DNA of 64,000 nt from Pseudomonadota bacterium (GCA_021323945.1 JAJPKA010000014.1:124001-188000), one strand, 5' to 3'. Counted from the stretch's first letter, positions 21,620 to 30,765 are shown. The notes: generated from the letters alone by a model not told the origin. Translations and numbers: made by a program.

Positions 21620-21955
21620 AGCCGCTTCTGTAAAGCGCGGGTGCCATCGCTGTAGAGCGTGCGCCGGATCGGGCTGTTCATACCTGACAGCCCGATCAAT
21701 TGCCTCGTATCGATTGTGGTGGTTATCTCCTGAGTTGGGGGAGTTGGCTTGCTTGCAAGCGGATTCAACCGGGTCAGTGATCGGCTGGCGAATTTTGGCG
21801 GTGGCCCGGTAGCTGCCCCTCCGAAAAAAGCCTGTCAGCGTTAGCGTGCCCGATATGGACGACCGTTGCGGCGTACCGTTGGCTTACCAGTTGCTTCTAC
21901 CGGACCATGGCTGCTTGCTCGTAAGCGAAGGCCGGAGGTGGAGGCTGGACGAACC
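21620..21955 (+). other. intergenic region between glcD and dnaG, with an inverted repeat
   Basis: About 335 bp with no convincing gene. A perfect 10-bp inverted repeat, GATCGGGCTG / CAGCCCGATC with an 11-nt loop, lies at 21667-21697, about 50 bp after the glcD stop. It could end glcD transcription but has no T-run after it. A 10-bp palindrome GCTTGCAAGC follows further on. The upstream codons of the dnaG track ORF (from 21866) are likely untranslated. Confidence 0.45.
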
Positions 21956-23710
21956 ATGATCCGCTTTACTGACGCCCAAATCGAAGAGGTGCGATCACGT
22001 GCCGATATCATCGAAATCATCGGCAGTCATATCCGCTTGCGGCGCACGGGACGCAACTTCGTCGGCCTCTGCCCTTTTCACAGTGAAAAGACCCCATCGT
22101 TCACCGTCAGCGCCGATCGCGGTTTCTATCATTGCTTTGGGTGCGGAGCAGGCGGGACTGTGTTCGACTTTCTGATGAAGATCGAGGGCCTGACTTTTCC
22201 GGAAGCCGTACAATCCCTCGCCAAGCGCTACCACATCGCGCTGCCTCCTCGAAACCTCGGACGGTCCGACGAGGGACGGGCAGCATTGTTCGCTGCCAAC
22301 CAGGCCGCCGCCGAGTTTTATGCATCGGTGCTGTGGAATACCAGCGACGGCGAGACGGCACGCGATTATCTCAAGCAACGTGGGGTGGCCGGCGAGACAG
22401 CACGAGCTTTTATGCTTGGATTCGCACCACCCAGACCGAGTAGCCTCGCTGCTTTTCTGCACAAGCGGGGCTTGCTTCAGGCCGCTCAGCGGGTGGGGCT
22501 AACCCGGCGAGATCAGAGCGGAACCTTTTACGATATGTTCCGCAATCGTCTGATGTTCCCGATCCGAGATGGGCAAGGGCGAGTCATTGCTTTTGGTGGA
22601 CGGGTGCTCGACCTGCGCCTGCCCAAATACATCAACTCCCCGGAATCAGCGCTGTACTCAAAGGGTCGAGCGCTTTACGGCCTTTATGAAGCGCGTGGGG
22701 CGGTGAGCAAGGCCGACCGCGTAATCGTCGTCGAAGGTTATATCGATGTGATCACATTAGCGCAGGCCGGTTTCAGGGAGACCGTGGCTACCCTCGGAAC
22801 CGCCCTGACCCCGGATCAGCTGCGGCTGCTCGCCCGGTATACGCGCAACATCCTGGCGTGCTTCGACGGCGACGAAGCGGGCCGCAAGGCGTCGTTACGC
22901 GCCCTGGACAGCTTTCTGCAAGCAGACTTGCTCGGTCGAGGTGTGTTCATTCCACCTGGATATGATCCTGATACGCTGCTTCAGGAGCGCGGTAAGGATT
23001 ATTTCGGCAAACTCCTCGAGCGGTCTGAGCTGCTCATTGAAATGTTCTTGCGAGAACAGGCCCGGCTCGCCCCACGCGGACGTGCGAGCACCGATGCTCG
23101 CGCGCGCATCTTGGCAAAGGTTGCCGACAAACTCCAGCTTATCAAGGACGATGAACTTCAGTTCAATCTCCTCGTGCGCCAGGCGGTCGACCTGATCGGG
23201 TTCACTGAGCGTGAGGAGGCGATATTACGTCGTGCTGGTCGAAGCAAAATGGGCACGCGAGAGCAAGCGGCCATCATGTCGCAACAGATCGGAACACTCG
23301 ATGCCGGCCTGCAAGCGCAGCTGGGGTTAATTGCACTCGCTTTGCGTTTTCCGCAGCTGCGCCAACCGTTGAGTTCGTCTTCCGCTTTGTTCGTCGATGC
23401 AAGGCTCGCAGCTCTGCTCGATGAAATTTGCGCCACGAACGAACCGGGTACCGCCTTGGAGGTTGGGGTCAGTGCGCGGCTTGATGAGCGGGAGCGTGGA
23501 TGGTTCAGCAGGATTATGGTTGACTCTGTTCCTGATGAGCTCACAGGTGCGACTTCGCTGATGAACGATTATCTGCGCGCGTTGAATCAACGCAGACGAG
23601 GTACGGAAATAGCTGAGTTGCGTCGAATCGCCTCGGCGACAGAAGGTGCGCAGGCCGTGGCTGCGGCTCAGGCAGTCATCGAGGCGCGCCGAGCGGCTGC
23701 TCGGCGCTAG
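21956..23710 (+). CDS. dnaG: DNA primase
   Basis: A 584-residue primase that makes RNA primers for replication. The N-terminal CHC2 zinc-binding domain reads LCPFHSEKTPSF and FYHCFGCGAGG. The Toprim catalytic core has VVEGYIDVITLAQAG and the metal site FDGDEAGRKA, with the C-terminal helicase-interaction domain following. The ATG at 21956 is used in place of the track start (21866) because MIRFTDAQIEEVR is the family N-terminus and GGAGG lies upstream. Unlike the common rpsU-dnaG-rpoD operon, neither rpsU nor rpoD is adjacent; a tRNA gene follows. Confidence 0.97.
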   Translation: MIRFTDAQIEEVRSRADIIEIIGSHIRLRRTGRNFVGLCPFHSEKTPSFTVSADRGFYHCFGCGAGGTVFDFLMKIEGLTFPEAVQSLAKRYHIALPPRNLGRSDEGRAALFAANQAAAEFYASVLWNTSDGETARDYLKQRGVAGETARAFMLGFAPPRPSSLAAFLHKRGLLQAAQRVGLTRRDQSGTFYDMFRNRLMFPIRDGQGRVIAFGGRVLDLRLPKYINSPESALYSKGRALYGLYEARGAVSKADRVIVVEGYIDVITLAQAGFRETVATLGTALTPDQLRLLARYTRNILACFDGDEAGRKASLRALDSFLQADLLGRGVFIPPGYDPDTLLQERGKDYFGKLLERSELLIEMFLREQARLAPRGRASTDARARILAKVADKLQLIKDDELQFNLLVRQAVDLIGFTEREEAILRRAGRSKMGTREQAAIMSQQIGTLDAGLQAQLGLIALALRFPQLRQPLSSSSALFVDARLAALLDEICATNEPGTALEVGVSARLDERERGWFSRIMVDSVPDELTGATSLMNDYLRALNQRRRGTEIAELRRIASATEGAQAVAAAQAVIEARRAAARR

Positions 23711-23750
23711 ACTATGGCCGAAACTGCACCTGCTGTCTCATTAGCAGCCC

Positions 23751-23779
23751 TTAAATTACTGCGGTTAACCTGCTATGGT
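23751..23779 (+). promoter_or_regulatory. candidate promoter of the tRNA gene
   Basis: TTAAAT (23751-23756), a 17-bp spacer and an extended -10 TGcTATGGT (hexamer 23774-23779) lie about 25 bp before the tRNA 5' end. The -35 match is weak, the extended -10 is better. By-eye call only. Confidence 0.4.
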
Positions 23780-23804
23780 AAATTGATGCCTCATGAGTTC
23801 CTAC

Positions 23805-23880
23805 GGGCCCATAGCTCAGCCAGGTTCAGAGCTGCCGGCTCATAACCGGCTGGTCCCAGGTTCAAATCCTGGTGGGCCCA
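23805..23880 (+). tRNA. tRNA with CAU anticodon (elongator Met or lysidine-type Ile)
   Basis: A 76-nt cloverleaf. The acceptor stem pairs GGGCCCA with TGGGCCC, with A as discriminator; the D arm starts TAGCTCAG; the anticodon stem GCCGG/CCGGC holds loop CTCATAA with anticodon CAT; the T arm has GGTTCAAATCC. The 3' CCA is not encoded. G1-C72 pairing argues against initiator tRNA. CAU is used by elongator Met and by Ile2 after lysidine modification; I cannot settle which, since that needs model scoring (for example TFAM or comparison with TilS substrates). Confidence 0.97.
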
Positions 23881-23970
23881 TTCGTTTCGTGTCAGTAGCC
23901 CGGAAGCCGGCCCCCTTACAATCACCCCGGTTGATGCGCCGTGCTCGCCGGTCGATTCGCGGAGGATGCA

Positions 23971-24693
23971 TTGCGTGAAGAAATAGCCCGCCTAATGAGT
24001 CTTCAGGCGATTGATCGCGAATTGCGTGGCCTTGAGCAAGCGCTCGCCTCAGTCGCCGGAAAGGTCGAGCAGCTGCGGCTCGAGCTCGAAAAGCAACAGT
24101 CGGAATTAGATCGTCTCACCAGCGAGGAGCAACAAAGCGCACTGCTGAGACGTCAGCTGGAAAAGGAACTGGCGGAGGGGGAAGCCAGAATTCGCAACAA
24201 GCGCATGCGGTTGGGCCAGGCACGCAACGACAAGGAGATGCAGGCGCTTACACATGAAGTCGAGACCCAAAAGGAAGCCAATCAGCGCTTCGAAGCCGAA
24301 TTATTGAGCTTGATGGAAGCGTCCGAACCGCGCACCGCACGGATCGCCGAGCTCACCCCATCCGTCGAGCGGCTGAGCGCCGAGCTGAGCGAAGCTGAAA
24401 AAGAAATCGCAAGTCAGGTTGAAGACCTCAAGATATCGATCGCCAAACAGCGCCTGGAGCGCGATATGATGGCAGCCAATCTGGAACGCACCCTGCTCCA
24501 GCGCTACGAGATGATCTTCCAGCGTCGCAACGGACTGGCGGTGGCCGAGGCTCGCAGCGGCACCTGTCAGGGTTGCCGAATGCGGCTACCGCCCCAATTG
24601 TACAACCAGATTCAACGCCACGATTCAATTCATTTCTGTCCCAATTGCCAACGCATTCTTTATCACGAGGGTGAAGGCGAGCGGCATGCCTGA
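23971..24693 (+). CDS. coiled-coil protein with C4 zinc ribbon (COG1579)
   Basis: About 240 residues. Residues ~1-180 are a long antiparallel coiled coil rich in Glu, Leu, Arg and Gln; the C-terminal ~50 residues are a zinc ribbon with CQGC and CPNC. This is the COG1579 layout, a widespread family of unsettled function suggested to act in nucleic-acid or secretion-related processes. Start choice: a TTG at 23971 has GGAGG five bases upstream, better than the GTG at 23941 used in the ORF track. It lies just after the tRNA and dnaG, a common neighbourhood for this family in deltaproteobacterial-type genomes. Confidence 0.85.
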   Translation: MREEIARLMSLQAIDRELRGLEQALASVAGKVEQLRLELEKQQSELDRLTSEEQQSALLRRQLEKELAEGEARIRNKRMRLGQARNDKEMQALTHEVETQKEANQRFEAELLSLMEASEPRTARIAELTPSVERLSAELSEAEKEIASQVEDLKISIAKQRLERDMMAANLERTLLQRYEMIFQRRNGLAVAEARSGTCQGCRMRLPPQLYNQIQRHDSIHFCPNCQRILYHEGEGERHA

Positions 24694-25447
24694 AGGCAGC
24701 GGACTTACTCGACATTAGCGACGCCCCAGGCCGCTCGAATCCCCCGACACGCCGCGCACGACAGGCGCAAAGACGCCCACGGACTTCGGATGCGTGGGTT
24801 TGCGCGGACACAATAGTATGCGACCGGGCCAGCACCTGATTGACCAGGCCGTAGCTCGGCCTCCAAACCCGACGTAACAGTCACCGTTTGTACTATCCGG
24901 AGGTGCTCTGCGTTATATGCCCGTGGCGCTGTAGCTTAGAGCGACCAACAGAACGCATCTCCATTGAAGTTTCCCAGACCCTTGTTCGTAATACGTTCTG
25001 GTTGTACCCGGTGATGACTAATTACAGTCGATTTTGGCCAATTACTGCTCGTGGTTTTGAACGCGGACATGGCGATCGTGGTGTCGGGTCAGAATGGACG
25101 AGAGTTGAGGCGTCGGCGAGCGCGTAGAAGGATGGTTTCGCCACGGTTGAAGCACGCCGAAGCTTGATAATGCGACACGTCTTTTAGCCAGGTCGAGTCC
25201 TGGACCCAGGGTGAAACGCCATTGGTAAGCGACAAGTGCGGGTCCCAGGCTGTAACCAGACCGGTCTTGACACGAGCTTTTCCGGCGCAATCCAATCGCT
25301 GGAGTCATGAAGTCATAGCCGAAAGTCTCGAGCCGTCACGCTTAGCAGTTGCAGCCTGAGGCTACGAACACTTATTCGCGAGTCATCACGCTGTTACACT
25401 GGTACATTAGATCCGCGAAATCTCCTTATTTCCTCACGGGTCCTGTC
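24694..25447. other. 750-bp intergenic region, no gene or RNA recognised
   Basis: The longest gene-poor stretch in the window. ORFs of 62-90 codons occur on both strands (24888-25127 plus, 25042-25308 and 25089-25295 minus), but none shows a known family, a good ribosome site or consistent codon use. I looked for RNase P RNA, which often follows COG1579 genes, and did not find its conserved GAGGAAAGTCC block on either strand; tmRNA and SRP RNA signatures are also absent. It could be a decayed gene or an unrecognised RNA. Confidence 0.5.
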
Positions 25448-26467
25448 ATGCGCTTGAGCGATTTGGATTATGAATTGCCCCCCGAACTGATCGCGCAGCA
25501 GCCCCTCGAGCAACGCGAACAGGCGCGGTTGATGATAGTGGAGCGTCGATCTGGCAGGATTGACCATTCGCGCTTTTACAAACTCCCGGGGGAATTGCGA
25601 GAAGGCGATCTTCTGGTCATGAACGATACGCGCGTCATCCCGGCTCGGCTGGCCGCGCGTAAACAATCAGGCGGATCTGTTGAACTGCTAATGGTAAGGC
25701 CGGTGGAGCAGGGAGCTGGCCGCTGGGAGGCTCTTATGCGGGCGCATCGCCCGCCGCGCGTTGGTACCCTCTTGCTGCTTGAGGCAGGGCATGCGCTAAG
25801 AGTGGTCGCTCAGACCAAGCCCGGACGAGTACTGCTGGAGAGTGCCGATTCGACATCGATCGAGGAGATCCTGGCGACCTCGGGCACGCTCGCGCTGCCA
25901 CACTATATCCGCCGGCCTTCGACCAGCGCCGACCTGACCGCATACCAGACGGTGTATGGGAGCAAACCGGGCGCGATTGCGGCACCCACCGCTGGCATTC
26001 ATTTCACTCCCGAGCTGCTTCATGAGCTCGAACAAGCTGGAATTCACACCACCTTCATAACCTTGCATATCGGTCCAGGCACGTTCACGCCCCTACGCAC
26101 ACAGGAAGTGGAAAGTCATTCAATGGAGGCGGAATGGTATACAATTCCGAGTTCAGGGTTGCAGGCAATTGAGCTTACACGTCGGACCGGCGGGCGGGTG
26201 GTGGCGGTCGGCACGAGTACGGTACGCGCGCTCGAATCGTACGCGATCACTGGGGACCAGGAGGGTTTTACCGGCCTATTCATCTTTCCCGGGTTTCGAT
26301 TCAAGCTGGTCGACGCGATGGTGACGAATTTCCATTTGCCTCGCAGCACGGTTTTGGCGCTCGTGATGGCACTGGGGGGGCGCGAATTGATTCTGCAGGC
26401 TTATGCTGAGGCAATTCGTCATCGATACCGATTTCTCAGTTATGGTGACGCCATGCTGGTACTTTGA
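25448..26467 (+). CDS. queA: tRNA preQ1(34) S-adenosylmethionine ribosyltransferase-isomerase
   Basis: A 339-residue enzyme that adds the ribosyl part of SAM to preQ1 in tRNA, giving epoxyqueuosine. Family landmarks are the start MRLSDLDYELPPELIAQQP, LVMNDTRVIPARL, IAAPTAGIHFTPELL, LHIGPGTFTP and MVTNFHLPRSTVLALV. The ATG at 25448 replaces the track start (25349) because it matches the family N-terminus exactly. It is followed 18 bp later by tgt, the preceding step of queuosine synthesis, so the two form one unit. No preQ1 riboswitch was recognised in front. Confidence 0.97.
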   Translation: MRLSDLDYELPPELIAQQPLEQREQARLMIVERRSGRIDHSRFYKLPGELREGDLLVMNDTRVIPARLAARKQSGGSVELLMVRPVEQGAGRWEALMRAHRPPRVGTLLLLEAGHALRVVAQTKPGRVLLESADSTSIEEILATSGTLALPHYIRRPSTSADLTAYQTVYGSKPGAIAAPTAGIHFTPELLHELEQAGIHTTFITLHIGPGTFTPLRTQEVESHSMEAEWYTIPSSGLQAIELTRRTGGRVVAVGTSTVRALESYAITGDQEGFTGLFIFPGFRFKLVDAMVTNFHLPRSTVLALVMALGGRELILQAYAEAIRHRYRFLSYGDAMLVL

Positions 26468-26485
26468 GAGTACTCCCGTTTGTCA

Positions 26486-27625
26486 ATGAACTCGCCAATC
26501 CGTTTCGAGATTCGAGCGACCGATGGCGCTGCGCGCTGCGGCACACTGATTACCTCACACGGGTCGCTGACCACCCCAGCATTCATGCCGGTTGGCACCC
26601 GGGCCACGGTCAAAGCGATGTCGCCGGACGAATTAGGTGCCATGGGGTATCGGTTGATTCTGGCCAACGCGTACCATCTGGCACTTCGCCCGGGAGCCGA
26701 ACTTATCGAGAAAATGGGGGGGTTGGCGCAATTCATGGGCTTTAAGGGAGCGGTACTTACCGACTCCGGTGGCTTTCAAGCCATGAGCCTGGCGCGGATC
26801 AGCTCGATCGGGCTCGACGGGATCAATTTCCGTTCCCATGTGGACGGTTCGACTTTGATGCTGACGCCCGAGACAGCCGTGCAAATCCAGGAAAAGCTCG
26901 GGGCTGATATCATGATGGCACTGGACGAATGTACGCCGTACCCGGTTGATTACCATCGGGCGGAATCCTCGCTCGAACTGACGGCGAGGTGGGCACAGCG
27001 ATGCATTGCCGCGCGTCGTAACCCAACTCAGGCGTTATTCGGCATCGTCCAGGGCAGTATCTTTTCCGACTTGAGGTGCCGCAGTGCGCGACAGATAACT
27101 GCTTTGCCATTCGACGGCTTTGCGGTCGGCGGTCTGTCCGTCGGAGAGCCTAAATCGGCGATGCTGGAGATGGCTGCCCTGTCAGCATCGATGCTTCCCG
27201 CAGACCGACCTCGTTACCTTATGGGAGTGGGCACACCTGCCGATATCCTTGCGGCGATCGCGATGGGATTTGATCTGTTCGATTGCGTAATGCCAACCCG
27301 CAATGGGCGCAACGGCTGCGCTTTTACCAGTGAAGGCCGAATTTCGATCAAGCAGGCGATCTACGCGCGTGATCCTCGGCCGCTCGATCCGCGGTGCGAT
27401 TGCCGACCGTGCCAGCATTTTTCGCGCGCTTATTTACGCCATCTGTACATGGCCGGCGAAATTCTGGCCGCGCGAGCATTAACCGAACACAATCTGTTTT
27501 TTTATTCGCGCTTGATGCAAGAAGCGCAGGCTGCTATCGCTTCGCAAACCTATCAGGCGTTCGCAACTTACTTGCTGAACCGGCTCAATCAGTCGAATGA
27601 TCGAGCAGACGGGTTTGAGACGTAA
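26486..27625 (+). CDS. tgt: tRNA-guanine transglycosylase
   Basis: A 379-residue enzyme that exchanges guanine-34 for preQ1 in tRNAs with GUN anticodons. It shows the base-binding LTDSGGFQAMSL, GIVQGS, the GFAVGGLSVGEP loop, the nucleophilic Asp in DCVMPTRNGRNG and the zinc site CDCRPC with a following His. The start is the ATG at 26486; the track uses a TTG two codons earlier. It sits between queA and yajC, 2 bp before yajC, matching the widespread queA-tgt-yajC-secD order. Confidence 0.97.
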   Translation: MNSPIRFEIRATDGAARCGTLITSHGSLTTPAFMPVGTRATVKAMSPDELGAMGYRLILANAYHLALRPGAELIEKMGGLAQFMGFKGAVLTDSGGFQAMSLARISSIGLDGINFRSHVDGSTLMLTPETAVQIQEKLGADIMMALDECTPYPVDYHRAESSLELTARWAQRCIAARRNPTQALFGIVQGSIFSDLRCRSARQITALPFDGFAVGGLSVGEPKSAMLEMAALSASMLPADRPRYLMGVGTPADILAAIAMGFDLFDCVMPTRNGRNGCAFTSEGRISIKQAIYARDPRPLDPRCDCRPCQHFSRAYLRHLYMAGEILAARALTEHNLFFYSRLMQEAQAAIASQTYQAFATYLLNRLNQSNDRADGFET

Positions 27626-27627
27626 CG

Positions 27628-27993
27628 ATGCTATTCGAAGCCGAAGCATGGGCCCAATCGACGCCACCGGCTGCTCCAGCTCAGTCCTTTTGGGAGCAGT
27701 TGGCGACCAATCCGGTTGTCCCGATCATCTTGATTTTCGCCGTAATGTATTTTTTGCTTATCCGGCCGCAAACCAAAAAAGCGCGAGACCATCAAAAGAT
27801 GTTGGCGGGACTGAAACGCAACGATGAGGTTGTAACTACCGGGGGGCTGGTGGGCAGGATCGCCGAGCTCAGTGACAAATTGGTCACGCTTGAAATTGCA
27901 CCAAATGTACGAGTACGCATCGAACGCAACCAGATCGCCGCAATCTCCAATTACGGGAGAATGCCACGGCGAGAAAAAGGGGAGCAGTCCTGA
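27628..27993 (+). CDS. yajC: preprotein translocase subunit YajC
   Basis: A 121-residue inner-membrane accessory of the Sec translocon. It has one N-terminal membrane segment (VVPIILIFAVMYFLLI) followed at once by RPQTKKARDHQKMLAGLKRNDEV, the YajC signature, and a small beta domain (VVTTGGLVGRI). An Ala/Pro-rich tail of ~20 residues precedes the membrane segment. It follows tgt by 2 bp and precedes secD by 30 bp. Confidence 0.94.
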   Translation: MLFEAEAWAQSTPPAAPAQSFWEQLATNPVVPIILIFAVMYFLLIRPQTKKARDHQKMLAGLKRNDEVVTTGGLVGRIAELSDKLVTLEIAPNVRVRIERNQIAAISNYGRMPRREKGEQS

Positions 27994-28023
27994 ACGACTG
28001 CCGACCCCTGAAGCATTGCGAAG

Positions 28024-29682
28024 ATGGAAGGCGCGACTCAGAATCCAATCACGATAGTCACCTTGTTGGCTTTGGCAGGAGTCTTTTTGTGGCTCCATTT
28101 TACCGGTGGGAGCGGAAAACTTCGGCTATGGCTGGCCGGTGCGTTGGTGGTTGCCGCTCTCGTTCTCTTGTTGCCAAGTCTGCAGCTCAATTTGCCAGGC
28201 TGGTTGCAACCATTGAATTCGCTGCCAAAAATTCAGCTCGGCCTTGACCTTCAGGGAGGTACCCATCTGTTACTCGAAGTAAAACTCGAAGATGCGGTTA
28301 AAACCTCTTTGCGCCGGCGTGGTGATGATATTCAAAGGGAAGCCAAAGACAACAAGTTGACTCCGCCGCAGATTAGCCAAAATGCCGACGGGTCACTGCT
28401 AATCAAGCTGGTGAGGCCGGCGGAAGCAAGCGCCTTTCAAGACCTGATGAGCCGGGCGTTTTCTGATCTTACCTTGGCTCCCGCGCCCAACCAGCCAGGT
28501 GCATACGTGGCCAAATTCACCCCGCCGGAGGCTGCCCAGGTCCGTTCGAACGCGATGGATCAAGCGCTGGAAACGATTCGCAACCGCATCGATCAGCTCG
28601 GGGTGCGGGAGACGACCGTCGCCCGCGAAGGGGACAACGACATTCTCGTTCAGTTGCCGGGTATCCAAGATCCCGAGCGTGCTAAAGAGCTGATCGGAAA
28701 AACTGCGGTGCTTCAGTTCAAGCTGCTCGACGATAAGCATTCGGTGTCTGACGCCCTTCGCCAAGGGCCTCCGCCCGGAGATGAAATTTTGTATGGGCCG
28801 CCACAGGCGGGAGGTCCCACGCCCTATCTCGTGGAGTCGCCGGTGTTGATGACGGGTGACGTCGTGACCGATGCGCGGGTTCGCGAAGGCGGCCGGATTG
28901 AGGGTCCCTATGTCGAGGTTCGATTGAACCGACGCGGTACTGAAATCTTCGCGGCACTTACCTCGCAGAACGTGGGCCGCAATCTCGCCATCGTGCTGGA
29001 CAACACGGTTTACTCGGCGCCGGTCATCAAGGAGCCGATTCCCGGTGGTGATGTGCAAATTACTGGAAATTTCTCGTTCGAAGAAGCTCACAATCTGGCC
29101 ATCGTGCTGCGGTCGGGGTCATTGCCGGCACCGGTTGAAATTATCGAGGAGCGCACGGTGGGGCCGTCGTTGGGGCGTGATTCGATTCGGCAGGGTGAGT
29201 TGTCATTCGTTGTGGGCGCTATCGCGGTCCTGGCCTTTATGGCCATCTATTACAATGGCGCAGGGTTACTGGCTGATTTCGGCCTCATTCTCAATATCTT
29301 GTTGCTGATATGCGTAATGGCGGCGCTTCAGGCGACCTTGACCCTGCCGGGTATTGCCGGAATCGTCCTGACCCTTGGGATGTCAGTTGACGCGAACGTG
29401 CTGGTGAACGAACGGATGCGCGAAGAGCTCCGCGCCGGGAAATCTCCGCGCGAGGCAGTCAAGATTGGTTATGAGCGGGCATGGTCCGCGATCCGGGATT
29501 CCAATATCTCAACGTTCGTTGCTGGCCTGATTCTGTTCCAATTTGGAACAGGCCCGGTCAAGGGCTTTGCAGTAACCCTATGTGTCGGAGTATTAACCGG
29601 CGTCTTCTCCTGTTTCGTGGCAACTCGTGCGTGGTACGACTGGAAAATCTCTGTGAGAAGATTGAGCACAATCAGCGTGTAA
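28024..29682 (+). CDS. secD: protein translocase subunit SecD
   Basis: A 552-residue, six-helix inner-membrane protein that uses the proton gradient to help pull exported proteins across the Sec channel. It shows IQLGLDLQGGTHLLLEV near the N-terminus, the large periplasmic P1 domain with RNRIDQLGVRETTV, and the C-terminal membrane region with ILTLGMSVDANVLVNERMREEL. Two hydrophobic segments lie near the N-terminus; the first helix of the family plus an extra leading one would fit. secF, nearly always next to or fused with secD, does not follow, and the next gene is an unrelated HTH protein 197 bp on. Confidence 0.95.
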   Translation: MEGATQNPITIVTLLALAGVFLWLHFTGGSGKLRLWLAGALVVAALVLLLPSLQLNLPGWLQPLNSLPKIQLGLDLQGGTHLLLEVKLEDAVKTSLRRRGDDIQREAKDNKLTPPQISQNADGSLLIKLVRPAEASAFQDLMSRAFSDLTLAPAPNQPGAYVAKFTPPEAAQVRSNAMDQALETIRNRIDQLGVRETTVAREGDNDILVQLPGIQDPERAKELIGKTAVLQFKLLDDKHSVSDALRQGPPPGDEILYGPPQAGGPTPYLVESPVLMTGDVVTDARVREGGRIEGPYVEVRLNRRGTEIFAALTSQNVGRNLAIVLDNTVYSAPVIKEPIPGGDVQITGNFSFEEAHNLAIVLRSGSLPAPVEIIEERTVGPSLGRDSIRQGELSFVVGAIAVLAFMAIYYNGAGLLADFGLILNILLLICVMAALQATLTLPGIAGIVLTLGMSVDANVLVNERMREELRAGKSPREAVKIGYERAWSAIRDSNISTFVAGLILFQFGTGPVKGFAVTLCVGVLTGVFSCFVATRAWYDWKISVRRLSTISV

Positions 29683-29879
29683 TGGCATATTTGAGTCTAA
29701 ATTAGTAGGTTTACACGAAAAGTCAAAAAATTTGTTCGGGAAGAGACATTCACGATGTTGATCGGGCAATCGATGCCGTTAAGCTATGTGCAGAACGGAT
29801 CGTCGTTGCTTACCATGATTGATTGACCGGATCGCTCAGAACCTCGAGCGCGATGCCGGGCTAGGTGGGGCGGATCAAG

Positions 29880-30074
29880 ATGGCCGATAAGGACGATATC
29901 CTGCTCAATTCTCGGGAGGTCGCATTCTTGCTCGACCTCAGCCCTGACACGGTCAACGAACTCGCGCGCCGCAACATCCTGCCAGGATTCAAAAAGGGCC
30001 GGCAGTGGCGTTTTCGCAAGCGTGACATCGCTTCGTTCAAACGGCATCTTCGGGGTGTCAGCGCTGCAGCCTGA
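29880..30074 (+). CDS. excisionase/MerR-type helix-turn-helix protein
   Basis: A 64-residue DNA-binding protein. The motif LNSREVAFLLDLSPDTVNELARRNILPGFK followed by WRFRKRDIASFKRH is the standard HTH_17/excisionase-like winged helix: helix-turn-helix, then a Gly-Arg-Gln-Trp-Arg-Phe wing. Such stand-alone domains act as small regulators or as recombination directionality factors; no integrase is next to it, so a regulator is more likely. The ATG at 29880 is preferred over the GTG at 29865. The target is unknown, possibly the genes that follow. Confidence 0.8.
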   Translation: MADKDDILLNSREVAFLLDLSPDTVNELARRNILPGFKKGRQWRFRKRDIASFKRHLRGVSAAA

Positions 30075-30140
30075 AACCGGTTCTCCGCCCGAGCAAGCCG
30101 ATACGCGCATCAATCCGAGACTGTTGCCGAGGTCGAACGA

Positions 30141-30758
30141 ATGGCAGAGCCGCACCAGAGCCGTGTCTACTCTGATCTATCTTACCTCTACGATTCTATC
30201 TTTGGACGGGCTTTTGTCGATCACGAACAGCAGATAATCGAATCGCTGAGTTTCCGGCCCGGCCAACAGGTGCTAGAGGTTGGTGTCGGGACCGGGATAT
30301 CTCTAGGCGCCTATCCTCCCTACGTTCGAGTCATCGGGATCGATCCTTCCGAGGACATGCTGGCCCATGCAATCGCCAAGGTTCAGAGCAATGGTGCGGG
30401 TCATATCGAACTGCGCAAAGGTGACGCCCAGCAGCTTGAATTTCCCGAAAACAGCTTTGATTGGGTGACCTCGTTTCACGTGATGACAGTGGTTCCCGAT
30501 CCCCGCAAAATGATGGATGAGATGGTGCGGGTCTGTAAGCCAGGTGGCCGGATCGTGCTCGTCAGCCATTTTGCCAGCCGCAACCCTTTTCTCTATTTGA
30601 TGGGCAGCATTATCAATCCGATAACCAAATTGTTAGGCTGGACCACCCGGCTGCGGGCCTCTGATGTCCTCGATGGGCAAAGCATTACGGTGGAGCGCCA
30701 CGAGCCGCTCAATCGCCTTTCGGTCCATTACGCGATAGTTGCCCGCAAAAATAGTTAG
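30141..30758 (+). CDS. SAM-dependent methyltransferase, PmtA-like
   Basis: A 205-residue class I methyltransferase. SAM-binding motif I is VLEVGVGTG, motif II contains IGIDPSEDML, and GDAQQLEFPENSFDWV is the acidic-aromatic region. The N-terminal SRVYSDLSYLYDSIFGRAF closely resembles bacterial phosphatidylethanolamine N-methyltransferases of the Rhodobacter PmtA group, which make phosphatidylcholine. GAGGT lies 8 nt before the ATG. Membrane-lipid methylation is likely by resemblance, yet other small-molecule substrates are possible. Confidence 0.78.
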   Translation: MAEPHQSRVYSDLSYLYDSIFGRAFVDHEQQIIESLSFRPGQQVLEVGVGTGISLGAYPPYVRVIGIDPSEDMLAHAIAKVQSNGAGHIELRKGDAQQLEFPENSFDWVTSFHVMTVVPDPRKMMDEMVRVCKPGGRIVLVSHFASRNPFLYLMGSIINPITKLLGWTTRLRASDVLDGQSITVERHEPLNRLSVHYAIVARKNS

Positions 30759-30765
30759 TCGGGCA

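Noticed and set aside
25089-25295. Possible fragment of a 2'-5' RNA ligase-like protein (PHLSL)
   Set aside because: Only one short motif-like match, a stop directly upstream and no second HxT/S motif; not supportable.
24694-25447. Possible RNase P RNA after the COG1579 gene
   Set aside because: The conserved GAGGAAAGTCC block is absent on both strands, and GGGTGAAA alone is not enough.
28399-29091. 230-aa minus-strand ORF within secD
   Set aside because: Antisense to secD and without a recognisable protein pattern.
29880-30074. HTH protein as an excisionase of an integrated element
   Set aside because: No integrase, attachment-site repeats or phage genes are adjacent; the only tyrosine recombinase (47 kb) is a housekeeping XerD type.
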